Shown piece by piece: positions 1 to 6,844 of a stretch of DNA of 21,062 nt (within the stretch, counting starts at the first letter, position 1; each line of letters begins with the position of its first letter). The position numbers were made by a program, and so were the translations under genes. Under the pieces are notes generated by a model. That model ran no database searches. It saw only the letters and a program-made list of their open reading frames with translations, and was not told where the DNA came from. This DNA is from Trebonia sp. (GTDB lineage Bacteria > Actinomycetota > Actinomycetes > Streptosporangiales > Streptosporangiaceae): contig JASHXJ010000487.1 in NCBI GenBank assembly GCA_030043595.1, forward strand, positions 1 through 21,062. Reading direction: 5' to 3'.

Positions 1-409
1 TGCCGCGCTCGGCCATCGCCCGGCCGACGTGCTTGGTGTTGAGGAAATTGCCAAGGGCGGAGACCCGCACCGCCCGCTCGAAGTCGGCCGCGCTCTCGTC
101 AAGCACGCCCCTGCCGCCGAGCAGCGCGGCGTTGTTCACCAGGATGTCGATCCGCCCCCACCGCTCGAGCACCGCGCCGATGTACCCCTGCACCGACGCC
201 TCGTCCGTCACGTCGCCGGGCGCGGCCATCGCCTCGCCGCCGTTGCGCTCGATCCGGGCGATGCACGCCTTGATCGCCGCCTCGCTGACGTCGTTGCAGG
301 CCACCTTCGCGCCGTACTTCGCCAGCGCCAGCGCGATGCCGCTGCCGATGTTCGGTCCGACTCCGGTGACGAGCGCGACCTTGCCGTCGAGTGAGATCTC
401 CACCGTCAC
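1..409 (-). CDS. SDR-family NAD(P)-dependent oxidoreductase, N-terminal part (cut by window start)
   Basis: The minus strand encodes the first 136 residues of a short-chain dehydrogenase; the rest lies beyond base 1. The Rossmann nucleotide-binding motif appears near residues 15-24 as TGVGPNIGSG, a TGxxxGxG variant. It is followed by the acidic residue of a CNDV stretch after beta-2, then DILVNNAA, the NNAG-type motif. The Ser-Tyr-Lys catalytic residues are outside the window. I chose GTG at 409 because GGAG sits about 6 nt upstream; GTG at 403 is also possible, and an ATG a few bases upstream runs straight into a stop. The gene is divergent from the esterase at 498. SDRs oxidise or reduce hydroxy/keto groups with NAD(P); no substrate can be inferred. 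Confidence 0.88.
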   Translation of the reverse strand, partial: MTVEISLDGKVALVTGVGPNIGSGIALALAKYGAKVACNDVSEAAIKACIARIERNGGEAMAAPGDVTDEASVQGYIGAVLERWGRIDILVNNAALLGGRGVLDESAADFERAVRVSALGNFLNTKHVGRAMAERG

Positions 410-497
410 TGCTCCATTCTTCACGGGGGCTTGAAGATCGATTATCCCGAACGGACCGTGCCTTCTGTGAAGCAGGCCGCGAAGAACGTACGCTCAT

Positions 498-1487
498 GTG
501 ATGGCACGGATGGAACTGCGCGTGCGTGCGTGGGGCTGGGTGACCCGGCGTCAGGCGCCTATCGCGACGATGAGCGAGGCGGACGTCATCGCCATGCAGC
601 GCCGGAGCATCCCGCGCAACGTCGTGACCGACTGGATCTTCGGCGCGCTCGCCCCCGGCATCGAGACCAGCGACAGGACCATCCCCGGACCGGACGGCGA
701 CATCATGGTGCGCGTCTACCGTTCCCGGCAGGCCGCCCCGGGCAGGCGGCCGCTCGTCGTGTACTTCCACGGCGGCGGGTTCGTGTTCGGCGAACTGCGG
801 ATGGGGGACTGGCTGTGCGGCTGCGTCGCCGCCGGGGTCGGCGCCGTCGTCGTCTCCGCGGGCTACCGGCTGGCGCCGGTGCACCGGTTCCCGGCCGCGG
901 TCGAGGACTGCTACGCCGCGACCGCCTGGGCCGCGGCGAACGCCGCGGAGCTGGGCGCGGACGGGGACGCGCCGATCGGCGTGATGGGGGAGAGCGCGGG
1001 CGGCACCCTGGCGGCGGTGACGTGCCTGGTCGCCCGCGAGCGCGGCGCGGGTCGCCTGGCGATCGGCCACCAGTGCCTGATCTACCCGGCCGCGGACATG
1101 ACGAAGTCGGCGCTGCCGGCGGCGCCGCCGAAGGACGGCTCCCTGTTCCTCAACTACGCGGAGATGGCCGCCTTCCGGCGGCTGTACCTCGGCCCGGACG
1201 GGGATCCCGCCCATCCCTGGGCGTCGCCGCTGCTGGCCGCCGACCACGCCGGCCTGCCCCCCGCGCTGATCCAGGTGGCCGAACACGATCCGCTCCGCGA
1301 GGACGGCGTCCGCTACGCCGCCGCGCTGCGGGCCGCGGGGGTGCCCGTACGGCTGACCGAGTACGTTGGCGTGCCGCACGGCTTCCTCAACTTCCCTGGC
1401 CTGTGCCGCAGCGCCCGCCAGGCCATGGCAGAGATATGCGCGGAACAGACGGCCGCGCTCGTTCCGGCTAATGAGCCCGTGAAATGA
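498..1487 (+). CDS. alpha/beta hydrolase, hormone-sensitive-lipase (HSL) family esterase
   Basis: The 329-residue protein has the full HSL-family (family IV) signature. HGGGF at residues 91-95 forms the oxyanion hole. GESAG at 164-168 carries nucleophile Ser166, with probable Asp264 (EHDPLRED) and His294 (GVPHGF) completing the triad. There is no signal peptide, so it should act in the cytoplasm on acyl or aryl esters. Length is normal for the family. Starts at GTG 498, ATG 501 and ATG 510 are all in frame and none has a strong ribosome site, so the exact N-terminus is uncertain. The 88 bp separating it from the divergent SDR contain only weak promoter-like elements. The YciI-like gene follows 48 bp downstream in the same direction. 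Confidence 0.9.
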   Translation: MMARMELRVRAWGWVTRRQAPIATMSEADVIAMQRRSIPRNVVTDWIFGALAPGIETSDRTIPGPDGDIMVRVYRSRQAAPGRRPLVVYFHGGGFVFGELRMGDWLCGCVAAGVGAVVVSAGYRLAPVHRFPAAVEDCYAATAWAAANAAELGADGDAPIGVMGESAGGTLAAVTCLVARERGAGRLAIGHQCLIYPAADMTKSALPAAPPKDGSLFLNYAEMAAFRRLYLGPDGDPAHPWASPLLAADHAGLPPALIQVAEHDPLREDGVRYAAALRAAGVPVRLTEYVGVPHGFLNFPGLCRSARQAMAEICAEQTAALVPANEPVK

Positions 1488-1535
1488 AGCTGGCCGGTCA
1501 GCCCTTGCAGGTGCCTGCGGTGCCGATAATCTCCT

Positions 1536-1874
1536 ATGGACCTTGAAGCGTTCGAGCTGGTGCTGCTGCGCAGGCCAGCCCATGCCCCGGATTACCCCGA
1601 CGCGGAGCTGGAGCGCATCCAGGCCGAGCACCTGGCGTATCTGGCCAGGCTGCGGGGGACCGGCCAGATCGTGACCAACGGCCCGGTCGTGGAGCAGCCG
1701 GACCCGTCGCTGCGCGGGCTGGCGTTCTACCGGACCGGCTCGGTCGAGCAGTCCCGGCGGCTCGCCGAAGACGATCCGGCCGTGCGGGCGGGCCGGCTGG
1801 CCGTGGAGATCATGACGTGGTACTGCCCGCCCGGCACGATGAGCCGCCCGGGCCGCGCCGTGTCGCTGCCGTGA
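1536..1874 (+). CDS. YciI-like (YCII domain) protein
   Basis: This 112-residue protein fits the YCII family of small dimeric ferredoxin-like alpha+beta proteins. It starts with a beta strand (FELVLLRRP), has a conserved-type His in AEHLAYL (about residue 33), a VTNGPV strand, and an AEDDPAVRAG stretch with the acidic residues that pair with the His in this family. The C-terminal strand EIMTWYCPPG is typical. Members are proposed to be small enzymes (one is a dehydrochlorinase-like muconolactone isomerase relative), but most have no assigned reaction. The gene converges on the lyase gene, with only 7 bp between the two stop codons. Confidence 0.8.
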   Translation: MDLEAFELVLLRRPAHAPDYPDAELERIQAEHLAYLARLRGTGQIVTNGPVVEQPDPSLRGLAFYRTGSVEQSRRLAEDDPAVRAGRLAVEIMTWYCPPGTMSRPGRAVSLP

Positions 1875-1881
1875 GGTGCGG

Positions 1882-3234
1882 TCAGGGCAGGCTCACCCGC
1901 GCGAGCACCCGGTCGGTCATGGCCGCCGACAGCCCCAGGTAGCTCGCGGGGTCGCAGAGCGCGGCCAGCTCGTCGCCGCGGAGGTGGGCGGCGACCTCCG
2001 GGGTCTCGGTCAGCAGCTCGAGCACCGGGCGCCGCTGTTCGGCCGCCCGCCGGCACACGTCGTACACGAGGTCGTGCGCGCGCTGCCGGCCGACGAAGGG
2101 CGCCAGGCGCATCATGACCGCCTCCGAGGAGACCAGGCCGTGCGTGAGGTCGAGGTTGGCGCGCATCCTGTCCGCGTCGACGACCAGCCCGCCGAGAATG
2201 AGACGTGCCTGGGCCAGCGCCCCGGCAGTGAGCAGGAAGGCCTCTGGCAGCGCGATCCACTCGATTTCCCAGGGACCGGTCGAGCGCTCGTGGTCGGCGA
2301 TCATCGCGTCCAGCAAGGCGGCGGCCTGCTGACGCACGACCGCGGCGCAGGCGTGGATATAGCAGCAGGAGATCGGGTTCCGCTTCTGCGGCATCGTGCT
2401 GCTCGAACCGCGTCCGTGCGCGAACGGCTCAGCCACCTCGCCGACCTCGGTCTGCATCAGCAGCTTGACGTCGGTCGCGATCTTCCCCAGCGTCCCGGTC
2501 ACCAGCGCCAGGAAGCAGCCGACCTCGGCGATCCGGTCGCGGTTGGTGTGCCAGGCGATGTCCGGCTGCGCCAGGCCCAGCTCCTGCATCAGGCCTTCCT
2601 GCACCCGCAGTCCCCGCTCCCCGAGGGATGCCAGCGTCCCGGCCGCCCCGCCGAACTCGCCTGCCAGGACACGGGGACGCAGTTCGCCGAGGCGATCACG
2701 ATGACGCCCTATCGCCGACAGGATCTCGGCCAGCTTCAGCCCGAAGGTGACCGGCACCGCGTGCTGCAAGTTGCTGCGCCCGGTCATCGGGGTGTCCCTG
2801 TGCCGCCGGGCGAGATCAGCCAGCGAGGCCGCTACCGCCTCCAGGTCGTCGCCGACCAGGTCGAGGGCCTCGCGGACCTGCAGGATCGTGGCCGTATCGG
2901 TGATGTCCTGGGTGGTCGCTCCCCAGTGGCAGAACTGGCCCGCGTCGCCCGCGCACAGGCCGGCGAGCTGCTCGACGACGCCGAGGACCGGGTAGCCGAT
3001 CAGCCTGGTGCGGTCCGCGAGGGCGGCCATGTCGATCCGGTCAAGCTGACAGTTCCGCTCGATCTCCGCGGCGGCACCGGCCGGGATGACACCCAGCCGG
3101 CCCTGTACCCGGGCAAGCGCGGCCTCGATGTCCAGGTACTTCTGGGTGCGGTTCTCGTCGGAGAAAACCCGCCGCATCTGCGGGGTGCTGAACATGTCGC
3201 CGAAGATGGCCGAATCGATGGCGGTAGCCGGCAT
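1882..3234 (-). CDS. Fumarase/aspartase (adenylosuccinate lyase, PcaB-like) superfamily lyase
   Basis: The 450-residue protein has all three conserved regions of the superfamily. HWGATTQDITDT (about 103-114) is C1. GRSNLQHAVP (about 152-161) is C2, carrying the general-acid His158. GSSSTMPQKRNP (276-287) is the flexible signature loop with the catalytic Ser. These enzymes are homotetramers that eliminate an amine or hydroxyl group beta to a carboxylate, or, for 3-carboxy-cis,cis-muconate cycloisomerase (PcaB), add a carboxylate to a double bond. The HWGATTQD form and overall length favour the PcaB/PurB branch, but no protocatechuate genes are nearby, so I do not call it pcaB. ATG 3234 follows AGGAAGGGG by 6 nt. 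It is the last gene of the tetR-kinase-lyase unit, 39 bp after the kinase. Confidence 0.88.
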   Translation of the reverse strand: MPATAIDSAIFGDMFSTPQMRRVFSDENRTQKYLDIEAALARVQGRLGVIPAGAAAEIERNCQLDRIDMAALADRTRLIGYPVLGVVEQLAGLCAGDAGQFCHWGATTQDITDTATILQVREALDLVGDDLEAVAASLADLARRHRDTPMTGRSNLQHAVPVTFGLKLAEILSAIGRHRDRLGELRPRVLAGEFGGAAGTLASLGERGLRVQEGLMQELGLAQPDIAWHTNRDRIAEVGCFLALVTGTLGKIATDVKLLMQTEVGEVAEPFAHGRGSSSTMPQKRNPISCCYIHACAAVVRQQAAALLDAMIADHERSTGPWEIEWIALPEAFLLTAGALAQARLILGGLVVDADRMRANLDLTHGLVSSEAVMMRLAPFVGRQRAHDLVYDVCRRAAEQRRPVLELLTETPEVAAHLRGDELAALCDPASYLGLSAAMTDRVLARVSLP

Positions 3235-3264
3235 GGCGTGCCCCTTCCTGGCGTGCCCGTTCCT
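3235..3264 (-). repeat. 15-bp tandem duplication carrying the ribosome binding site of the lyase gene
   Basis: Two adjacent 15-mers, 3235-3249 and 3250-3264, differ at one position. Read on the minus strand each contains AGGAA followed by a G-rich run and CACGCC, and the second copy ends directly at the lyase ATG. The proximal copy provides the functional Shine-Dalgarno AGGAAGGGG; the distal copy (AGGAACGGG) is too far away to serve the same start. Confidence 0.7.
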
Positions 3265-3273
3265 GGCGGGTCC

Positions 3274-4323
3274 TCATGAGCGGAGCTGGCGAAGCTGGCG
3301 CAGCGCGCGGCTGACCAGCAGCGGCACCGCGTCGCCCGCGTGCTCGTATCCGTCACTGACCGTCTGCCCGCTCAGGTACCTGGCCCGGACCCCTTCGAGG
3401 ATCACCGCGAGCTTCATCGCGCTCAGCGACAGGTAGAAAGGAAGCTCGCCCAGATCCCGGCCTGTCAGCGCGCCGTAGCTGTTGGCCAGTTCCTGGCCGC
3501 TCGGGAATCCGTCGTGCACGGTGAGCCCGGCCGCGACAGGAATCCCGGCCCGTTCGTCGTCGTCGCGGTCATGCCAGTAGGTCAGCAGCATCGCGAGGTC
3601 CGCCAGCGGGTCGCCGAGCGTGGACAGTTCCCAGTCCAGGACCGCGGTTATCCGCGCGGTCGCGGGGTCGACCAGGGTGTTGTCGAGCCGGTAGTCGCCG
3701 TGCACGATGGCCCGGCTGTAGCCGTCGGGCACGGCCGCGGCCAGACGACCGAGCAGTACCTCCATGTCGGGCAGGTCGCGGGTGCTCGAGCGGCGCCACT
3801 GGTCGCCCCAGCGCCGGATCTGGCGCGCGCAGTAACCCTCGGCGCGGCCGTAATCGCCCAGCCCGACCGTGTCGGGATCAATGCTGTGCAGATAAGCGAG
3901 CGTCCTGACAAGGCCGTCGCCGAGCGCCGTGCGCTGCTCTGGAGCGAGCCGCCCGCTGTCGCGCGGCTCGCGGAGCACCACGCCGGGCATGTCCGTCATC
4001 ACGTAGAAATCCGCGCCCAGCAAATCGCGGTCGGTGCATAGTGCCAGCGGAAGCGGCACGGGAACGGCGGTGGCGGTCAGCGCCGTCTGCACCCGGAATT
4101 CGCGCCGCATGTCATGCGCGCTGGGCAGCAGCGGCCCCAGCGGCGGGCGCCGCAAGATGACGGTCCCGCCCGGCAGGTACAGCCGGTACGTAATATTCGA
4201 CAAACCACCGGAAATCAATTCCGCCCGCCAGGCCGTGCCGTCCATGTGGCCAGGCAGGGCGGCGCGGAGCCAGCGTTCGACGCGCTCGGCCGGCAAGCCC
4301 GGGAGGTCGCCGCTAGCTGCCAC
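3274..4323 (-). CDS. APH-fold phosphotransferase, ACAD10/LvaA-like
   Basis: The 349-residue protein is an aminoglycoside-phosphotransferase-fold kinase of the class found with acyl-CoA metabolism. A nucleotide loop region (ISGGLSNITYRL, about 38-49) is followed by ILRRPP. The catalytic Brenner-type motif VHGDYRLDN (207-215) has Asp210 and Asn215, and the metal-binding LDWE has Asp230, then STLGDPLADLAML. It resembles the kinase domain of mammalian ACAD10/11 and Pseudomonas LvaA, which phosphorylate 4-hydroxyacyl-CoA thioesters. That function is established for those homologues and is inference here. GTG 4323 has AGGA about 5 nt upstream. It starts 9 nt after the tetR stop and precedes the lyase, so it is surely cotranscribed. 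An antibiotic-resistance role is unlikely. Confidence 0.88.
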   Translation of the reverse strand: MAASGDLPGLPAERVERWLRAALPGHMDGTAWRAELISGGLSNITYRLYLPGGTVILRRPPLGPLLPSAHDMRREFRVQTALTATAVPVPLPLALCTDRDLLGADFYVMTDMPGVVLREPRDSGRLAPEQRTALGDGLVRTLAYLHSIDPDTVGLGDYGRAEGYCARQIRRWGDQWRRSSTRDLPDMEVLLGRLAAAVPDGYSRAIVHGDYRLDNTLVDPATARITAVLDWELSTLGDPLADLAMLLTYWHDRDDDERAGIPVAAGLTVHDGFPSGQELANSYGALTGRDLGELPFYLSLSAMKLAVILEGVRARYLSGQTVSDGYEHAGDAVPLLVSRALRQLRQLRS

Positions 4324-4332
4324 AGGTTCCTG

Positions 4333-4965
4333 TCATCCGATCTCTGCCCGCGGGCGCGCGCCGTCCAGGAAGATCGTCGACAGCATCGTGGCGAGTTCCG
4401 CCGCCGAGTGCTCGCCTTTCGGGTCGTACCAGAAGATCGTCCAGTTGAGCAGGTTAAGGAGGGCGAGGGTCAGGTACTTAGGGTCGATATCCGCGCGTAT
4501 GTGCCCGTCCCGCTGCTCCTCCGCGATGATATTCCGCACGAGCGCCTCATAGCGGTCACGAAGGCGCAGCACCTCAGCACGGTGCTCAGGTGACAGTGAG
4601 CGGAGTTCCACCAGCATGGTCAGGTGCATATCGCAATCGCGCAGGGCTGTTTCCAGGTGCGCGGTTATCATTGCTTCCATCCGGCGGCCCGGGTCCTCTA
4701 CCGAGCTGGCAGCGGCAACGGTGGCGATAATCCGCTTGAGGCTTTCCAGGGATATCGCGACAAGGAGATCCTCCTTGCTTCGTATATGATGATAGAGCGA
4801 AGCCTTCTGAATGCCGAGCAAATCGGACAGCTCGCGGGTCGTGCTCGCGCCGTAGCCCTTCTTCCGGAACAAGCTCGCTGCCGTCTGCAGCAACCGGTCC
4901 GCGGTCTTGCCGTCATCATCGGGAGCTTCGCCCTGTTTAATGGGCGAATGCGTCGAAGAGTCCAC
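4333..4965 (-). CDS. TetR/AcrR-family transcriptional regulator (TetR1)
   Basis: The 210-residue protein has a TetR DNA-binding domain at about residues 22-68. Helix 1 is RLLQTAASLFRKKGYGAST, the helix-turn-helix is ELSDLLGIQKASLYHHIRSKEDLL, with the usual LYHH recognition-helix ending. The ligand-binding half ends in a WTIFWYDPKGEHSAAELA segment like KstR2-type regulators of CoA-thioester catabolism, whose ligands are acyl-CoAs. The start at GTG 4965 gives a normal N-terminal arm but has only a weak ribosome site. It is the first gene of the minus-strand unit and is divergent from the nine-gene operon. The paired palindromes between them are its probable operators, giving autoregulation and control of the operon. 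Confidence 0.92.
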   Translation of the reverse strand: MDSSTHSPIKQGEAPDDDGKTADRLLQTAASLFRKKGYGASTTRELSDLLGIQKASLYHHIRSKEDLLVAISLESLKRIIATVAAASSVEDPGRRMEAMITAHLETALRDCDMHLTMLVELRSLSPEHRAEVLRLRDRYEALVRNIIAEEQRDGHIRADIDPKYLTLALLNLLNWTIFWYDPKGEHSAAELATMLSTIFLDGARPRAEIG

Positions 4966-5127
4966 TTTAAATACGACCTTATCAGTAGTGCCAAGTTACG
5001 AGTTAGGTGCCCATCCCGGCCGAAGCGGGCTGACAAGGAGTGTACCTTCTGCTCTCCCGAGAAGCAGTCAGCTGTATATCGGGGCCTGGCCCGGCGGCGA
5101 CGCCCCTATCGAATCATTACGGCAGAG

Positions 5128-5156
5128 ATCCTAGCGAGCAATCACCATCGTTGCAA
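5128..5156 (-). promoter_or_regulatory. Putative tetR1 promoter
   Basis: Read on the minus strand, TTGCAA (5156-5151) is followed after 17 bp by TAGGAT (5133-5128), which fits the actinobacterial TTGnnn / TAnnnT pattern. The palindrome at 5156-5169 touches the -35 box from upstream, so a bound dimer could block RNA polymerase. Predicted by eye only. Confidence 0.5.
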
Positions 5157-5169
5157 CCGAGCGCTCGGT
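5156..5169. promoter_or_regulatory. Operator O1, TetR-type palindrome ACCGAGCGCTCGGT
   Basis: A perfect 14-bp palindrome with ACCGA/TCGGT half-sites, the size and style of TetR-family operators. It shares its core exactly with the palindrome at 5374-5391. It abuts the -35 of the predicted tetR1 promoter, suggesting autorepression by TetR1. Confidence 0.7.
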
Positions 5170-5364
5170 AGGTTCTTGACCGAAGCCGGATCCCAGGTGC
5201 CGCTGGCCAGCCGGGCGGGACGGTCGGGGTCGCGCGGCGGATCCGACGCTAGCGAGCAGGCGAGTTGCGCGCAAGGCTGGCCCGCCCAGGCCACGGTGCT
5301 TCCGCGCCAGCCCGACCGGGCGGTCGGGAACGTCACCGTCCGGACATCTCCTGGTAACAACCTC

Positions 5365-5394
5365 TTGACAGCTCTACCGAGCGCTCGGTAGGCT
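5365..5394 (+). promoter_or_regulatory. Putative promoter of the nine-gene operon
   Basis: A consensus -35 TTGACA (5365-5370), an 18-bp spacer, then TAGGCT (5389-5394), a typical actinobacterial housekeeping-sigma -10. Transcription would begin near 5401. The spacer and start of the -10 are occupied by operator O2, the classic arrangement for steric repression. Confidence 0.65.
5374..5391. promoter_or_regulatory. Operator O2, 18-bp perfect palindrome in the operon promoter
   Basis: CTACCGAGCGCTCGGTAG is a perfect palindrome lying between the -35 and -10 elements and overlapping the first -10 bases. Its inner 14 bp equal O1. Repression by TetR1 and release by a CoA-ester ligand is the likely logic (inference from family behaviour). 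Confidence 0.75.
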
Positions 5395-5520
5395 CCGCCG
5401 TAATACAGCAGAGGTACAGCACAACGAGAAACAGCGTTAAAGGATAACAGTCAAATAACGTGGCAGCCGAGAGCGCCGAGAGCGCGGAGGCGCAAGAGGC
5501 ATTGCCGCGATGGCAGCCTG

Positions 5521-5549
5521 ACACGATCGTGCATCGTGTGCTTATTTTT
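5521..5549 (+). terminator. Terminator-like hairpin with T-tract in the operon 5' leader
   Basis: ACACGAT (5521-5527) pairs perfectly with ATCGTGT (5533-5539) around a 5-nt loop. Two bases later comes TTATTTTT (5542-5549), unusual in such GC-rich DNA. It lies about 120 nt after the predicted transcription start and about 85 nt before the binding-protein ATG. It could attenuate the operon or stop a short leader RNA. The stem is short, so confidence is limited. Confidence 0.4.
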
Positions 5550-5632
5550 GCGCGGCGTGCTATTCAGCAGCGGAAATCGCGGAATGGCCGGGAAAGCGCG
5601 CTGAGCCCGCGTAATCCAAGGGAGACATACCT

Positions 5633-6841
5633 ATGGCGCTACATCTTTCGACTCACCGTAAAAGAACTGTAACTGCCGCCGCTGTCGGCGGTTTGCTGGC
5701 GCTGGCCCTGGGCGCCTGTTCCTCGTCTGGCTCAAGCAGCTCATCGGCGTCGGATACCACGACTTCGGGGGCTACCTCGCCGGCGACTTCGCCGGCGAGC
5801 ACGTCAGCGAGCTCGGCGGCGCTGGCGACGTGTGTCTCGCAGACGCAGGCGATCGCCAGTCAGCTGAGCAAGCCGGTGAACGCGCCACTGCCGGCGACGT
5901 CATTCGACATGAGCAAGAACCGCGGCAAGAACATCTGGTTCGTCGCCGACTCGCTGTCCAACCCGCTCGACGTCCAGGTTCTCGACGGCGTGAAGGCCGC
6001 CGCCGCGGCGGCCGGCATGACGGTGACCGCGTACGACGGCCAGTCCACTGTCGGGGACTGGGCCCAGGGCATCGAGGAAGCGGTCGCCCATCATGCCGCG
6101 GGCATCATCACGCACGCGATCGACCCGTCGGTCGTCACCAGCGCCATGAACCAGGCGAAGGCCGCGGGCATCCCGGTAGTCACCAGCCTTCTCGAGCAGC
6201 CGGGTCAGGCGCTTCCCAGCACGGTGGCGGGCGCCGTTCCGCAGCCGCTCGCGATAGACGCGGCGCACATGGCGGACTATGTCATGGCCCAGTCTGGCTG
6301 CAAGGTGCACGCGGTAGTGATCACCGCGACCGTCTTCCCGGCACTGCAGGAGATGGACACGGCCATCCAGCAGCAGTTCGCGAAGTACTGCCCGGCCACG
6401 TGCACGGCGCAGATCGAGAACATCGATCCCTCGACGATCGCGACCCAGCTTGAGCCGCTCACCGAGACGCTGACGATCAAGAACCCCGACGTGAACTGGT
6501 TCATCGCCGACGCCGACGCGATGGGCCTGTACGTGGCCGAAGGCCTCGAGGCGGCGCACAGCTCCGCCAAGCTCATCGGGCAAAGCGGCCTGAGCAGCAA
6601 CCTGGCCCTCGTGCGCAGCGGCAAGGGGCAGCAGGCCGACATTTCCTTCCCCGACCTGGGATACATCGGCTGGCTCGACGTGGACACGCTGGGCCGCGCG
6701 ATGCTCAAGCTGCCGACCCCCGAGGTTGTGTTCAGCGATCAGCTGTTCACGACGGCCAACATACCTCCCGCGAGCGCGAACCTCTTCCCCGGCATGGCGG
6801 GCTACCAGCAGAAGTTCGAGAAGCTGTGGGGAGTGAGCTGA
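5633..6841 (+). CDS. Sugar-type (CUT2, Peripla_BP_4) ABC transporter substrate-binding lipoprotein
   Basis: The 402-residue precursor has a basic N-terminus (HRKR), a hydrophobic segment and the lipobox LALGAC with Cys29 as the lipidation site. A Ser/Thr/Ala-rich linker (about 30-63) then tethers the receptor to the membrane. The mature part follows the RbsB/periplasmic-binding-protein type I fold, with IWFVADSLSNPLDVQVLDGVK, GIITHAIDPSVV, a second-lobe VDWF-like strand (NPDVNWFIADADAMG) and LIGQSGLSS. Such proteins bind small polar ligands outside the membrane for ABC import. ATG 5633 has AAGGGAG about 8 nt upstream. It is first in the operon; the ATPase and permease follow after intervening crotonase and isochorismatase-like genes. 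The ligand is unknown, and the catabolic neighbours suggest an acid rather than a sugar. Confidence 0.9.
   Translation: MALHLSTHRKRTVTAAAVGGLLALALGACSSSGSSSSSASDTTTSGATSPATSPASTSASSAALATCVSQTQAIASQLSKPVNAPLPATSFDMSKNRGKNIWFVADSLSNPLDVQVLDGVKAAAAAAGMTVTAYDGQSTVGDWAQGIEEAVAHHAAGIITHAIDPSVVTSAMNQAKAAGIPVVTSLLEQPGQALPSTVAGAVPQPLAIDAAHMADYVMAQSGCKVHAVVITATVFPALQEMDTAIQQQFAKYCPATCTAQIENIDPSTIATQLEPLTETLTIKNPDVNWFIADADAMGLYVAEGLEAAHSSAKLIGQSGLSSNLALVRSGKGQQADISFPDLGYIGWLDVDTLGRAMLKLPTPEVVFSDQLFTTANIPPASANLFPGMAGYQQKFEKLWGVS
5776..5799. repeat. Duplicated TCGCCGGCGA palindrome in the lipoprotein linker
   Basis: Two copies of the 10-bp palindrome TCGCCGGCGA lie 2 bp apart, so with flanking bases an 11-bp arm is perfectly inverted around CT. 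It encodes the repetitive TSPATSPAS linker. It could fold into a strong mRNA hairpin early in the gene, or simply reflect repeat growth in low-complexity coding sequence. Confidence 0.6.
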
Positions 6842-6844
6842 CAG

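Larger units (their letters stand above)
4966..5632. other. Divergent control region between tetR1 and the nine-gene operon
   Basis: The 667 bp contain no convincing gene. They hold two palindromes of the same type with centres 220 bp apart, a minus-strand promoter for tetR1 with a leader of about 155 nt, a plus-strand promoter for the operon with a leader of about 230 nt, and a hairpin plus T-tract in that leader. Parts of the leader (about 5401-5460) are clearly richer in A/T than neighbouring coding DNA. Confidence 0.75.

Noticed and set aside
99..1631. 510-codon open frame on the minus strand spanning the SDR and esterase
   Set aside because: It runs antisense through the esterase and out of frame through the SDR. 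The low-complexity product is a GC-bias artefact.
1882..3234. Calling the lyase pcaB or purB
   Set aside because: Superfamily motifs fit both branches, but no protocatechuate or purine genes are adjacent, so a specific symbol is not supported.
1876..3279. 467-codon open frame on the plus strand
   Set aside because: It lies wholly antisense to the lyase, whose conserved motifs are unmistakable. Long antisense frames are expected at this GC content and the product has no recognisable motif.
3274..4323. Aminoglycoside resistance gene
   Set aside because: The fold is APH-like, but the motifs and the neighbours (acyl-CoA enzymes, TetR, lyase) match the ACAD10/LvaA-type metabolic kinases.
4404..4415. 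CGAGTGCTCG-like sequence in tetR1 as a third operator
   Set aside because: It is imperfect, lacks the ACC/GGT ends and lies inside coding sequence far from a promoter.
5176..5204. TTGACC next to operator O1 as a plus-strand promoter
   Set aside because: No TAnnnT-like -10 is found at 16-19 bp downstream.
5460..5672. Possible 70-residue leader ORF from GTG 5460
   Set aside because: The AGGA upstream is about 15 nt away, it overlaps the binding-protein start, and the product has no family resemblance. The region is better read as an untranslated leader.
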